Origin: Rossellomorea aquimaris
GTDB lineage: Bacteria > Bacillota > Bacilli > Bacillales > Bacillaceae_B
DNA: 64,000 nucleotides
Assembly: GCF_003315075.1 (NCBI RefSeq)
Contig: NZ_QNRJ01000018.1
Span: 1 to 64,000 of the forward strand
Reading direction: 5' to 3'
Position 1 is the stretch's first letter, and every line of letters begins with the position of its first letter. Below are positions 17,251 through 26,345 of this stretch, piece after piece. A program made the position numbers and the translations under genes. The notes under the pieces are model-generated. The model made no database searches. It was given only the letters and a program-made list of their open reading frames with translations, and was not told the origin of the DNA.

Positions 17251-18732
17251 ATGGATAAATTGTTAACAATAAAATCCCAATGGTTTGGGAACATCCGTGG
17301 TGATATACTGGCAGGAATGGTAGTTGCCATGGCATTAATCCCTGAAGCGATTGCTTTCTCTATTATTGCCGGAGTTGATCCGATGGTAGGGTTGTACGCA
17401 TCCTTCTGTATTGCCGTGGTGATTGCCTTCGTTGGTGGACGTCCCGGTATGATTTCAGCTGCAACAGGTGCGACTGCGTTATTGATGGTCACGCTTGTGG
17501 CAGATCATGGTCTTAAGTATCTGCTTGCGGCTACCATCTTGACGGGTGTGATTCAAATCCTGATGGGTGTATTTAAATTAGGGAGATTGATGAAATTTGT
17601 TCCCCGCTCAGTCATGGTGGGATTCGTGAATGCGTTGGGAATCTTGATCTTTACGTCTCAGCTACCTCACTTCGCAGGCGAATCTTGGGTGATGTATGCG
17701 ATGGTCGCTGGTGCATTAGCCATTATTTATATACTGCCGAGATTTACAAAAGCAGTGCCATCTCCGTTGGTAGCGATTGTTACGATAACAGTAGTGGCGG
17801 TTCTCACTAATAGCGGTGTTCGAACAGTTGGGGATATGGGTGAATTAACGCAGTCACTCCCGATATTCTTAATCCCTGAAATCCCTTTTAACTTTGAAAC
17901 TTTGCAAATCATCTTCCCTTATTCACTATCCATCGCCATCGTTGGACTGGTGGAGTCATTGCTGACGGCTTCAATTGTGGATGATATGACAGATACAACA
18001 AGTGATAAAAACACTGAGGCAAAAGGACAAGGTATTGCAAATATTGTGTCTGGCTTCTTTGGAGGTATGGCTGGTTGTGCGATGATTGGACAATCTGTCA
18101 TCAACGTGAAGTCAGGCGGTCGAGGAAGACTTTCTGCTTTCGTAGCCGGGGTATTCCTCATGGTCTTGATTTTATTACTGAATGATTTCTTAGTGAACAT
18201 TCCGATGGCAGCACTTGTAGGTGTCATGATCATGGTTTCAATTGGTACGTTTGATTGGTCTTCCATCAAGAATCTTCACAAGACACCTTTGTCTGATACA
18301 GTTGTGATGGTGGCAACGGTCATGACAGTCCTATTGACCCACGATCTATCCAAAGGGGTTTTAGTGGGCATCATCTTGAGTGCGGTATTCTTCGCTTCCA
18401 AAATTTCTAAAGTGAAGATTACTGTCCTGTCGTCTGAACAGTCGCATAAGAAAGTTTATCGTGTTACAGGTCAATTATTCTTTGCCTCTGTCACAGAGTT
18501 CGTTGAATTCTTTGACTTCAGTGAAGAAGTAAAAGAAGTGACACTGGATCTTTCCCGCGCTCATCTATGGGATGATTCAGCTGTCGGGGCAATTGACAAA
18601 GTGGTCATCAAATACCATCAAAATGGTGTGAAGGTAAACTTGAACGGTCTAAATGAAGAAAGTCATAAACTCGTCGACAGGTTAGCACTTCACAATAAAC
18701 CTGGTGGCCTTGATAGAGTTGTGGGACATTAA
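17251..18732 (+). CDS. SulP-family anion transporter with STAS domain (copy 1)
   Basis: Membrane transporter of 493 residues of the SLC26/SulP family; members move sulfate, bicarbonate or other small anions. The start ATG at 17251 follows GAGGTG. The N-terminal region [22 protein letters not shown] is a SulP hallmark; about 10-12 membrane segments run to residue 390, then a cytoplasmic STAS domain (about 400-490) with the [19 protein letters not shown] strand-helix unit. It is a close paralogue of the protein at 19795. The substrate cannot be told by eye. Codon and base use resemble the host core more than the transposase genes. Confidence 0.9.
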   Translation: MDKLLTIKSQWFGNIRGDILAGMVVAMALIPEAIAFSIIAGVDPMVGLYASFCIAVVIAFVGGRPGMISAATGATALLMVTLVADHGLKYLLAATILTGVIQILMGVFKLGRLMKFVPRSVMVGFVNALGILIFTSQLPHFAGESWVMYAMVAGALAIIYILPRFTKAVPSPLVAIVTITVVAVLTNSGVRTVGDMGELTQSLPIFLIPEIPFNFETLQIIFPYSLSIAIVGLVESLLTASIVDDMTDTTSDKNTEAKGQGIANIVSGFFGGMAGCAMIGQSVINVKSGGRGRLSAFVAGVFLMVLILLLNDFLVNIPMAALVGVMIMVSIGTFDWSSIKNLHKTPLSDTVVMVATVMTVLLTHDLSKGVLVGIILSAVFFASKISKVKITVLSSEQSHKKVYRVTGQLFFASVTEFVEFFDFSEEVKEVTLDLSRAHLWDDSAVGAIDKVVIKYHQNGVKVNLNGLNEESHKLVDRLALHNKPGGLDRVVGH

Positions 18733-18736
18733 TCAA

Positions 18737-18775
18737 GAAGCTCTCAGTCTGTTTTACCGGACTGGGGGCTTTTTT
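18737..18775 (+). terminator. Terminator after the first SulP gene
   Basis: AAGCTCTCAGTC...GACTGGGGGCTT stem with mismatches, followed by a TTTTTT tail. Confidence 0.8.
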
Positions 18776-18888
18776 GTTTCTTTCTGGACGGATTGGTCAA
18801 TTGGATTGCTATATTATATTATATTCATTTATAATTAATAATAAATGAATATAATGTAATATAGTAAATGATGCGTGAGGTGGAGTGG

Positions 18889-19515
18889 ATGTTGAAAGAC
18901 ACAGGTGAACGCGTTATCCCCGATCAAATGAAACCCTCTAATGGACTTTTACTGGAGCATTTGGCACGGTATCAGTTTTCCCTGCCGTTTGTGACAGGCA
19001 GGGTATTGGACTTGGCCAGCGGGTCAGGTTACGGGGCGCAGTTCATTGCCAAGAAGAAAAAAGAGGACATCAGCGAGGTGATCGGCCTGGATGCAGATGA
19101 GATAGCGGTCAGATATGCACGGGGACGATACTTTCACCCAAAGGTGGCTTATTACTGTGAAGATGCGGCCGATCCCGAGCTTTCTAAAGAGTATGGGACC
19201 TTTGATACGATCGTGTCATTTGAAACGATTGAACATATTAAGGAAGAAAAACAGTTCCTTTTCAATCTGTATCAGCTCCTGAGACCTGGAGGGACACTAT
19301 TGTTATCCACCCCTTTTGGAAAGGGGCGCGGTGTGGAGTGCGGTTCTCCGTTTCATGTTCATCAGCTGACGGTGCAGGAATTTTACCATCTTTTTAATGG
19401 CTATCCTTATGAGCGTGTAGAATTTTACTTTCAACACGGGGTGTTGATTGAACCGGCGCGGGAAGATCGTTGCTATCCCCTCGGAATTGCCGTTTGTAAA
19501 AAGAAGAAATCATGA
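18889..19515 (+). CDS. Class I SAM-dependent methyltransferase (transposon cargo)
   Basis: Protein of about 208 residues lying between the two SulP genes. SAM motif I is LDLASGSGYGAQF; an acidic motif II (GLDADE) and post-motif (LLRPGGTLLLSTP) complete a Methyltransf_11-like fold, with EHIKEEKQF in between. GAGGTGGAG precedes the ATG at 18889; other starts are possible at 18868 and a TTG at 18892. Methyltransferases opening with TGERVIP are often annotated near sugar or surface biosynthesis, but nothing here supports a substrate. No terminator is seen before the second SulP promoter. Confidence 0.78.
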   Translation: MLKDTGERVIPDQMKPSNGLLLEHLARYQFSLPFVTGRVLDLASGSGYGAQFIAKKKKEDISEVIGLDADEIAVRYARGRYFHPKVAYYCEDAADPELSKEYGTFDTIVSFETIEHIKEEKQFLFNLYQLLRPGGTLLLSTPFGKGRGVECGSPFHVHQLTVQEFYHLFNGYPYERVEFYFQHGVLIEPAREDRCYPLGIAVCKKKKS

Positions 19516-19717
19516 TGAAACAGGACCATTAAGGTTCTGTTTTTATTATGCCTCAAAAACAGGAAAGAATAATAAATGGTTATAAATAAATATAAAAGAT
19601 TATATTTAATTTTATTTTGTTATATTTATATAGAAATAAAGAGATATTCGAAGGATTAATAAGTAATCTTCCCATGTTTTCGCTTTCATTGCGTTTTCCT
19701 TGTGTGTGGGTCTGTGT

Positions 19718-19772
19718 TATGATTCGTTCTGTTGAAAACGGAATGTGCTCATCGTGAGAGTCGAGAGCAATA
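19718..19772 (+). promoter_or_regulatory. Conserved leader motif of the second SulP gene
   Basis: A -10 box TATGAT at 19718-19723, then the same motif as upstream of the first SulP gene: AACGGA, GCTC, GTGAGAGT, GAGAGC. The first hairpin is clear here: TTCTGTT pairs with AACGGAA around a 3-base loop. Distance from -10 box to AACGGA is identical in both copies. Confidence 0.55.
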
Positions 19773-19794
19773 AAAAATTGAAAGAGGTGCTGAA

Positions 19795-21255
19795 TTGAAT
19801 TTACAGACAATGAAACAAGACTGGTTTGGCAATATAAAGGGAGATGTGTTATCAGGCATTGTCGTTGCACTTGCACTCATTCCCGAAGCGATTGCTTTCT
19901 CCATCATCGCAGGGGTGGACCCGATGGTCGGTCTTTATGCTTCCTTTTGTATATCCGTCGTCATTGCCTTTCTTGGAGGACGTCCCGGGATGATCTCGGG
20001 TGCTACGGGGGCTATGGCACTATTGATGATTACTCTCGTGGCAGATCATGGGTTGCAGTATTTACTGGCCGCAACTATTCTTACAGGGGTTTTGCAAATC
20101 TTATTTGGGGTATTTAAATTGGCAAGTGTCATGAAATTTGTACCGCGCTCGGTAATGGTAGGGTTCGTGAATGCACTTGGTATTCTGATTTTCACTTCCC
20201 AGCTTCAACACTTCGAAGGTGAAGGTTGGATGATGTATGGGATGGTTGCATTAACATTAGCAATCATATATATTTTACCGCGCTTTACAAAAGCTGTTCC
20301 ATCGACACTCGTGGCAATCGTTGTCGTAACGGTTATCGCGATTCTAGGGAATGTTGACATCAGGACCGTGGGTGACTTAGGAACATTAAAACAAGAATTG
20401 CCTGTTTTCCTCCTTCCTGATATCCCGTTAACTTTTGAAACACTGCAAATCGTTTTCCCGTATTCTCTTGCTTTAGCAGTGGTCGGTCTTCTGGAATCAC
20501 TGTTAACCTCATCGATTGTTGATGATATGACAGATTCTGAAAGTAATAAGAATAAGGAAAGCCGTGGACAGGGATATGCGAATGTGGTGACAGGTTTCTT
20601 TGGAGGGATGGCCGGCTGTGCAATGATCGGACAATCCGTCATCAATGTGAAATCGGGCGGAAATGGGAGGCTCTCCTCCCTTGTAGCAGGAGTATTCCTG
20701 ATCTTCCTGATCATTGTCCTCGGAGGAGTCGTTGTACAGATCCCGATGGCTGCCCTTGCAGGCGTCATGATCATGGTGTCAATCGGTACATTTGACTGGT
20801 CTTCTGTACGAAACCTTCACAGATTGCCTAAAACAGATGCTACCGTGATGGTGATCACGGTATTGACGGTGGTCTATACACATGACCTATCCAAGGGTGT
20901 ATTCGCAGGAGTACTTTTAAGTGCAATTTTCTTTGCAGCGAAAATTTCCAAGGTTGAAGTAGTGAAAGAGAAGGTAAAGGGCGATCATCATAAAAAATAC
21001 CATGTGCATGGCCAAATCTTTTTCGCCTCTGTCAACGATCTCATTAATAAATTCGAATATAAAGATGTGGTTCAATCAGTTGAAATCAATTTGAAGAATG
21101 CCCACCTCTGGGATGACTCAGCCATTGGTGCATTTGATAAGATCGAAACCAAGTTCGAGCAAGAAAATATTACGGTCTTCTACACAGGATTGAATGAAGA
21201 GAGCCAAAGGTTAAAGAACCGCATCGGTGGATTATCCAAAGCATCAGGACACTAA
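19795..21255 (+). CDS. SulP-family anion transporter with STAS domain (copy 2)
   Basis: Transporter of 486 residues, highly similar along its whole length to the protein at 17251, including [18 protein letters not shown], the [17 protein letters not shown] segment and the STAS unit [19 protein letters not shown]. The TTG start at 19795 is supported by AGAGGTG and by alignment of its N-terminus with copy 1 ([10 protein letters not shown] against [10 protein letters not shown]). Followed 26 bases later by a UspA gene and probably co-transcribed with it. The two paralogues kept both coding sequence and leader motif, suggesting duplication of a whole promoter-gene unit. Confidence 0.9.
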   Translation: MNLQTMKQDWFGNIKGDVLSGIVVALALIPEAIAFSIIAGVDPMVGLYASFCISVVIAFLGGRPGMISGATGAMALLMITLVADHGLQYLLAATILTGVLQILFGVFKLASVMKFVPRSVMVGFVNALGILIFTSQLQHFEGEGWMMYGMVALTLAIIYILPRFTKAVPSTLVAIVVVTVIAILGNVDIRTVGDLGTLKQELPVFLLPDIPLTFETLQIVFPYSLALAVVGLLESLLTSSIVDDMTDSESNKNKESRGQGYANVVTGFFGGMAGCAMIGQSVINVKSGGNGRLSSLVAGVFLIFLIIVLGGVVVQIPMAALAGVMIMVSIGTFDWSSVRNLHRLPKTDATVMVITVLTVVYTHDLSKGVFAGVLLSAIFFAAKISKVEVVKEKVKGDHHKKYHVHGQIFFASVNDLINKFEYKDVVQSVEINLKNAHLWDDSAIGAFDKIETKFEQENITVFYTGLNEESQRLKNRIGGLSKASGH

Positions 21256-21281
21256 CATCAGTATAGAAAGTAGGGAACGAC

Positions 21282-21698
21282 GTGTATAAACGCATTTTGC
21301 TGGCAGCAGATGGATCGGATCATTCCATGCGGTCTGCCGAACATGCCATTGAGTTAGCTAAGAAATTTGATAGTACTGTAGATTTGGTTTATGTTGTGGA
21401 TGGTGATACATCAAAGTATGATGTCCTTCACCATGAAAATAAGATTAGAATTGAAGAGGCTAGAAAGCAGCGAATCTTTCCTTTGGAGGAAATGTTTGAA
21501 GAATCAGGTGTTCATTACGTCACTCAAGTGCTTCACGGGGAACCGGCACCTGCCATCATCGAATTTACGGAAAAAGCTAAGTCGGATCTCGTTGTGATTG
21601 GGAGCAGAGGGCTGAATTCCCTGCAAACGATGCTCTTAGGAAGTGTGAGTCATAAAGTCGTGAAACATGTTCATTGCCCGGTTATTATAATTAAATAA
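21282..21698 (+). CDS. Universal stress protein (UspA family), SulP-linked
   Basis: Protein of 138 residues, similar to the UspA at 16558. It starts with GTG at 21282 after TAGGGAACGAC. N-terminal KRILLAADGSDHS and C-terminal GSRGLNSLQTMLLGSVSHKVVKHVHCPVIII carry the nucleotide-binding signature. It lies directly downstream of the second SulP gene in an apparent two-gene operon closed by a strong terminator. A regulatory role on the transporter in response to adenine nucleotide state is inference from pairing. Confidence 0.88.
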   Translation: MYKRILLAADGSDHSMRSAEHAIELAKKFDSTVDLVYVVDGDTSKYDVLHHENKIRIEEARKQRIFPLEEMFEESGVHYVTQVLHGEPAPAIIEFTEKAKSDLVVIGSRGLNSLQTMLLGSVSHKVVKHVHCPVIIIK

Positions 21699-21700
21699 CA

Positions 21701-21734
21701 AAAAGGTTGATCTGAATCACAGATCAACCTTTTT
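21701..21734 (+). terminator. Terminator of the SulP–UspA operon
   Basis: AAAAGGTTGATCTG and CAGATCAACCTTTTT form a 14-bp perfect stem with a 5-base loop. Confidence 0.92.
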
Positions 21735-21790
21735 ACATGCTGATAATGATAAGATGGAGTAGTGTAAAGCAAGGTGTGGGAGGGGTTTTT

Positions 21791-23071
21791 TTGTTTCAAT
21801 CGAGTCATTCTGTACCGTTTCAATCAAAGGGCTATTATGGCTGGTATATCGTCGGAATCGCCGCGCTGGGCATTTTCTTTTCCGGACCAGGCCAGACTTA
21901 TTCCGTTTCGGTGTTTATAGATGCGTATATCCGTGAATTTGGATGGGGACGATCAGAGGTTTCCTCCATCTATTCTGTTGCTACCCTCGCTGCCGGCCTT
22001 TGTATGTTTTTTGTAGGAAGGTTTATTGACCGTTTCGGACAACGCAACATGCTGGTAGCCGTGTCTCTTCTGTTAGGGTTCGCATGCCTGTGGAATAGTC
22101 TTGTCGGCAATTTGGTCATGTTATTCATCGGCTTTTTCCTGCTTCGTATTTTAGGGCAGGGCTCGATGACGCTGATTCCCAACACGCTGGTCCCGCAGTG
22201 GTTCATCGTCAAAAGAGGGAAGGCATTGAGTTACATGGCGATAGGCGGCTTTGCCAGTTCCGCTTTTTTCCCCGTTGTAAATGCATGGCTCTTGAATGAA
22301 TACGGCTGGAGATTTTCCTGGCTGGTCTGGGGAGCGATCCTGATCGTCCTGGTTGCACCGCTCATGCTCTTTTTTGTCAGAAACAAGCCTGAGGACATCG
22401 GTCTCCTTCCTGATAACTATGTGAAGAGCACATCTTTAAAGGATGATGAAAAAACAAATGAGATTGAGGAAGAGAACTGGAGTCTCCAGGAAGCAATGAA
22501 GACAAAAGCATTCTGGCTGATTCTTTTTTGCGTGAGCATCCCTGCCATCATCAATACCGGCATCACCTTCCACTTGATTTCGATCTTTAAATGGAATGAT
22601 CTTTCTCCAGGAATGGCAGCCGTTGTGCTGAGCCTGATGGCACTTATCGGCTTTCCAATCACGCTTGTCGCAGGAAGAGTATTGGACCGGGTGAAGGTCA
22701 ACTATGTATTGGCGGGGATTTTCTTAGGTGAAATCATCTTCATGGTCTTTCTATTAACCACCAACACTACTATGACGGCCATTCTCTTTGGTGTTCTTTG
22801 GGGCATCAGCGGTGGCTTTGAACGGATCGCCCTGAATTACGTGTGGGCAAGCTATTATGGAAGGGAGTCACTGGGCAGTATTAAAGGCACGGCGACGACA
22901 GTGATGGTCATCGGTTCTGCATTCGGCCCGCTGCCATTTGGATATGCATTCGACTTTTTCCATGGCTATACAGAAATATTGGTCGCTTCGACGGTTCTTC
23001 CCCTGCTTGGGTTTACGTGTGCCGTCATTGCGAGGAAGCCGAATAAACAAGATTTAGTAATGAAAGGATAG
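21791..23071 (+). CDS. MFS transporter
   Basis: Major facilitator of about 426 residues with 12 predicted membrane segments. The N-half begins GYYGWYIVGIAALGIFFSGPGQ, a form seen in OFA-type (oxalate/formate antiporter-like) MFS members; the loop 2-3 signature appears as GRFIDRFGQRN and its repeat as GRVLDRVK. The TTG at 21791 has GGGAGGGG upstream; in-frame ATGs at 21737 and 21746 overlap the previous terminator and have no binding site. It is followed 5 bases later by an XRE-type gene, probably co-transcribed. The substrate is unknown, likely a small organic anion if the OFA resemblance holds. Confidence 0.82.
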   Translation: MFQSSHSVPFQSKGYYGWYIVGIAALGIFFSGPGQTYSVSVFIDAYIREFGWGRSEVSSIYSVATLAAGLCMFFVGRFIDRFGQRNMLVAVSLLLGFACLWNSLVGNLVMLFIGFFLLRILGQGSMTLIPNTLVPQWFIVKRGKALSYMAIGGFASSAFFPVVNAWLLNEYGWRFSWLVWGAILIVLVAPLMLFFVRNKPEDIGLLPDNYVKSTSLKDDEKTNEIEEENWSLQEAMKTKAFWLILFCVSIPAIINTGITFHLISIFKWNDLSPGMAAVVLSLMALIGFPITLVAGRVLDRVKVNYVLAGIFLGEIIFMVFLLTTNTTMTAILFGVLWGISGGFERIALNYVWASYYGRESLGSIKGTATTVMVIGSAFGPLPFGYAFDFFHGYTEILVASTVLPLLGFTCAVIARKPNKQDLVMKG

Positions 23072-23076
23072 GTTCC

Positions 23077-23271
23077 ATGGACAAAGAGGCAGTCCTGTCA
23101 ATCAGAAGGGAAAGCGGACTGACGCAGCGTGCTTTCGCAGATGCAGTCAAGTGCAGCTATTCCCTGATTGCATTAGTGGAAAGCGGGAAGCGGCGCGTGA
23201 CAGCGAAACTTGAAAAGAAGATCCGCAAGGCTTTCCCTTATAAAAAAAAGCATAAAGAAAAAAGGCCGTGA
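23077..23271 (+). CDS. Small XRE-family HTH protein
   Basis: Protein of 64 residues that is essentially one helix-turn-helix (IRRESGLTQRAFADAVKCSYSLIALVE) with a very basic tail (KKKHKEKRP). XRE proteins are DNA-binding regulators; this one lacks a sensory domain. It begins 5 bases after the MFS stop codon, so it may regulate that transporter or its own operon. The stop codon lies within the first arm of the shared terminator. Confidence 0.78.
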   Translation: MDKEAVLSIRRESGLTQRAFADAVKCSYSLIALVESGKRRVTAKLEKKIRKAFPYKKKHKEKRP

Positions 23272-23289
23272 ATTCGTTCACGACCTTTT
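23260..23289. terminator. Bidirectional terminator between convergent XRE and HTH genes
   Basis: AAAAGGCCGTGAA and TTCACGACCTTTT form a near-perfect stem with A-tract and T-tract on opposite sides, so it can serve both strands. Confidence 0.8.
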
Positions 23290-23472
23290 CTATAAACGTT
23301 CGCCATTCTTCAAGCGTTCAATATACTCACTCAAATCTTCTTTCTTCACACGCCAATGACGGCCGATTTTAAACCCGGGAAGCTTCCCTTCCTGAACCAA
23401 TTTATATGTTGTCATTTCACTTAGCTGCAGATACTCGGCAACCTGTGCAACGGTCATGATTTCTCGCGTCAT
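23290..23472 (-). CDS. Excisionase-family helix-turn-helix protein
   Basis: Protein of 60 residues of the excisionase/MerR-like HTH_17 family: VAQVAEYLQLSEMTTYKLVQEGKLPGFKIGRHWRVKKEDL is the classical winged-helix module that ends in a KXXL wing. Start after AGGAGGATCC on the minus strand. Such proteins are widespread, and the family name does not prove a role in excision; no integrase is present here. It could regulate the neighbouring tniQ or cargo. Its fold resembles the single HTH modules repeated in the TniQ C-terminal halves. Confidence 0.8.
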   Translation of the reverse strand: MTREIMTVAQVAEYLQLSEMTTYKLVQEGKLPGFKIGRHWRVKKEDLSEYIERLKNGERL

Positions 23473-23830
23473 TTAGGATCCTCCTAATTCTACTTTACTA
23501 CTAATGATAACATAAACACCTCTTATAACGGAAAAAGAGATCTACAGCTTTAGTGAAATATTTTAAATTCGAGCGAAGATAAACGTTAATAAAGAAATTC
23601 AAACCACAAAAATAGAATTATGAAAAGAGGAGCACCTCACTTTACTCGAGTAAATGAATGTATGAACCAAAATACACACTGAAAATAATCAATCCTTAAT
23701 TAGAAAATCAAACCTTACCCATTTTATAAACTATGGAAGGGGTTTTTAAATATTCTTTAACAAGATTATCTAAACCCACATTCATGATGATTTGATTTTT
23801 TATTAAGTACATGTAGTAAAGCAACCCTAT
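23473..23830. other. AT-rich spacer between cargo and transposition module
   Basis: About 360 bases of low-GC sequence without a supportable gene. The left side must carry the promoter of the minus-strand HTH gene. I looked for internal TnsB-type repeats or a second transposon end and found none convincing. The base composition shift from cargo to transposition genes occurs here. Confidence 0.5.
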
Positions 23831-25636
23831 CTATTGTTGCCGTAGGAACAATAGTCTTTTTCCATCTTTAATTTTTGGCCCTGATATTGAGGTTAGTTTT
23901 CCCCTAGTATATCTTTTAATAACTTGTTTTATCTGAAGGTTGAGTTGTAATGACAATTCTAGAGTTGTTATAAACCTTTTATGAAAGTCCATAAAGTTTA
24001 CGAAGGGAATAGCCTCTGTCATTCGGTGATCAATCTCTCCAAATCGACCACTTTCTATCCAATATTGTATGTCTGATCTTTTAATTCCTAAGAGGATCCC
24101 GATATCTCTATATGAGATAACTTTAGACTTCTCACAATCCCTTAATATAATGTCTTTAATTAGAAAATAGAGGTCTCTTTTATCTAATATTAGCTTTGAA
24201 ATTTCGTTTGAATTACAAGTAAATTTAATAGATCCATTTAAAATGTTTCTAATGATAAAATGTGTCTTTTCGGGACCTACCCATTCCACAGCATGGTTAA
24301 AATTAATCGGGTTATCATCAATACCTTCAATAGATGCTTGCTTAACTTTTTTATCGAATTGAAAAACAGAACTTTTTGGGATAACCCAGCAATATGCACT
24401 GCCTGATTTATAAGTAAAAGCGTCTTCAATTAGGTGATTATTCAAGATAGAATATGTAGCTTTTGGGCTTGTTCCCCACCTTTCTCTCAATTCTTCTTTG
24501 GAGTAACTTTTTTCAAAATGACACATGAAAGAGTCTATTTCCTCTTGTTTGATTAGAGTAAATTCAAAATCATAGTACCTTATTTTATGAAATTTTATTT
24601 GATTTGAATTGGTAATACTTCCATTAAATCCAGGATATAAAAATTTTACCTCATCAGATCTTATGTGATTTGACGGTGAAAGTCCTTTGTCAATCGCTAT
24701 ATAGTTAGTAAATTCTTTGGAAATTTCCCATAAAGGTGTGTTAATAATTCTTGGAAGTCCATATTTAATAAAGCTTTTAAGATAATAGTTATCCTCATTT
24801 TTTTTTGCTATATTAATGAATTCATTAAAATTATATGGCCAATTAGAAATAATTTTAAATACATAACCATATAAACATGCCACCTGTTCAATAGTACGGA
24901 AATTCTTTAAATGGTGTCTGTCTAAGATGTTTCCTGTGAAATGTAAATTGTTTTTTGGCATTGAAAATTCATTTCTAGGAATCATTTTAACAGCCCATAA
25001 GGCTAGAAAATCTAGAGTTTTTAAATAAGTTGGCGGATCGTGAATCCAGGCTAAAGGTGATACCAGGTTATTATTTTCATGAATTTCATTCAATAGTTGT
25101 TGGTATTTAATAAGTACATCAGGATACTTGGGTCTAATTGGTGAATTTGATAGTTTATTTTTACATTTGCTACATTCATCCTGTATAATAGACTTAGTAT
25201 TTTGAATATTATTACAACGATTGCAACTGTCCAACAGTAATGTTTTGTGCTCTATACAAATAATAGAATGGCAACTTATCCAGGACTTTTTTTGATAGCC
25301 CCTTAACTTAAGGCACTTTGGACAATACCTACTTTTCTTGGATAAAAACCAAAAGCTTCTTGATTGTTTTCGAATTTCTTTGTTATTACTCTCAAAATGA
25401 TGATATAGAGTTAACTTCTCTGCTACTTCTAAAGTGATTCCGAGAAAATCAGAAATGCTTTTTAACTCATCCCCAAATACCCAATTGACTCTTTCAGGTT
25501 TCAAATCAATGGATAACTCCTCTTCAATTAATTGGAATACCCAGTCAAGATTACTCATCTCATGTTCTCTAGCTACCCTGTATATAAAACTTAATAGCGT
25601 TTCTTGTGGATAAGGTTTTGGATAAAAAAGCAACAT
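23831..25636 (-). CDS. TniQ/TnsD-like target selector, right copy
   Basis: Protein of about 601 residues, divergent from tnsA. ATG at 25636 is preferred (AGGGTGG eight bases upstream); a GTG four codons earlier is possible. The TniQ domain starts LLFYPKPYPQETLLSFIYRV; the zinc cluster includes CPKC, CIEH, CNRC and CSKC (about 105-158). The C-terminal part has HTH-like modules such as ISYRDIGILLGIKRSDIQYWIESGRF and ends in a full final module (SGPKIKDGKRLLFLRQQ), unlike the left copy. TniQ/TnsD proteins choose the target and recruit TnsC. With two such proteins, separate target pathways are likely but not proven. Confidence 0.88.
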   Translation of the reverse strand: MLLFYPKPYPQETLLSFIYRVAREHEMSNLDWVFQLIEEELSIDLKPERVNWVFGDELKSISDFLGITLEVAEKLTLYHHFESNNKEIRKQSRSFWFLSKKSRYCPKCLKLRGYQKKSWISCHSIICIEHKTLLLDSCNRCNNIQNTKSIIQDECSKCKNKLSNSPIRPKYPDVLIKYQQLLNEIHENNNLVSPLAWIHDPPTYLKTLDFLALWAVKMIPRNEFSMPKNNLHFTGNILDRHHLKNFRTIEQVACLYGYVFKIISNWPYNFNEFINIAKKNEDNYYLKSFIKYGLPRIINTPLWEISKEFTNYIAIDKGLSPSNHIRSDEVKFLYPGFNGSITNSNQIKFHKIRYYDFEFTLIKQEEIDSFMCHFEKSYSKEELRERWGTSPKATYSILNNHLIEDAFTYKSGSAYCWVIPKSSVFQFDKKVKQASIEGIDDNPINFNHAVEWVGPEKTHFIIRNILNGSIKFTCNSNEISKLILDKRDLYFLIKDIILRDCEKSKVISYRDIGILLGIKRSDIQYWIESGRFGEIDHRMTEAIPFVNFMDFHKRFITTLELSLQLNLQIKQVIKRYTRGKLTSISGPKIKDGKRLLFLRQQ

Positions 25637-25703
25637 ACATTCAACCACCCTTTTAATTAGAGTGTTACCTTATTTTGTGAATTTTAAATGTAGGTGATGA
25701 TAA

Positions 25704-26345
25704 ATGAAAGGTGCAAGGAAAATCAAAGCTAGCAGCAAACTAAGCATTAGAGGAAAGCACAATAGCACAAAGATGTACCAAATGATTCCTTGGGAAAGTA
25801 CGTTGGAGCGAGACTTTATTAAACTTCTAGATTTTGATCCAACCGTTGTTTCTTTTAAATTTCAGCCTGAACAAATCAACTTTATCTACAAAGGAAAACA
25901 ACGAAAATATTATCCGGATTTTCTTGTCGAAAGAAATGATTTTGAAAAGTATATTTATGAGGTAAAGGCCTTTGAAAAAATTGAAGAAGATATAAATAAA
26001 TTGAAGTTTCAGGTTGGAATAAAGTTCTGTAGTGAAAGAAATATGAAATATGTAGTAGTAACAGAAAAGGATATTAGAAAAGGGTTTTTAATTGAAAACC
26101 TCGATGTATTATCTGAAGTCAGACAAGAGTCTACCAGCAGTACCGTGATGAGTGAAGTGATAAGAATAATGGAAGCACTAGGAGGGAAAGCGAAAATAGC
26201 AACCTTGAAAGAAAAAATTAAGCCTATTAGTGATGGTGAAGCAGAAAATAATATATATTATTTGATTTATACCCATCAATTATCAATGGACTTAATATCA
26301 ATTCCTATTAATGATGAATCTATTGTAGAAAGGATGAGTAATTAG
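25704..26345 (+). CDS. tnsA: TnsA-like transposon endonuclease
   Basis: Protein of 213 residues that cuts the 5' ends of the transposon so the element moves by cut-and-paste. The N-terminal restriction-enzyme-like nuclease core shows the expected residues: Glu31 or Glu35 in WESTLERDF, Asp72 in YYPDF, and Glu86-Val-Lys88. The C-terminal winged-helix part (about 140-205) resembles the TnsA C-terminal domain that contacts TnsC. Start after TAGGTGATGATAA. It overlaps tnsB by one base and shares a 67-base divergent promoter region with the right tniQ. AT-rich. Confidence 0.9.
   Translation: MKGARKIKASSKLSIRGKHNSTKMYQMIPWESTLERDFIKLLDFDPTVVSFKFQPEQINFIYKGKQRKYYPDFLVERNDFEKYIYEVKAFEKIEEDINKLKFQVGIKFCSERNMKYVVVTEKDIRKGFLIENLDVLSEVRQESTSSTVMSEVIRIMEALGGKAKIATLKEKIKPISDGEAENNIYYLIYTHQLSMDLISIPINDESIVERMSN

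Noticed and set aside
23290-23472. Excisionase-family protein taken as evidence of a prophage or integrative element
   Set aside because: No integrase, att repeats or phage genes are nearby. The family includes many ordinary small regulators.
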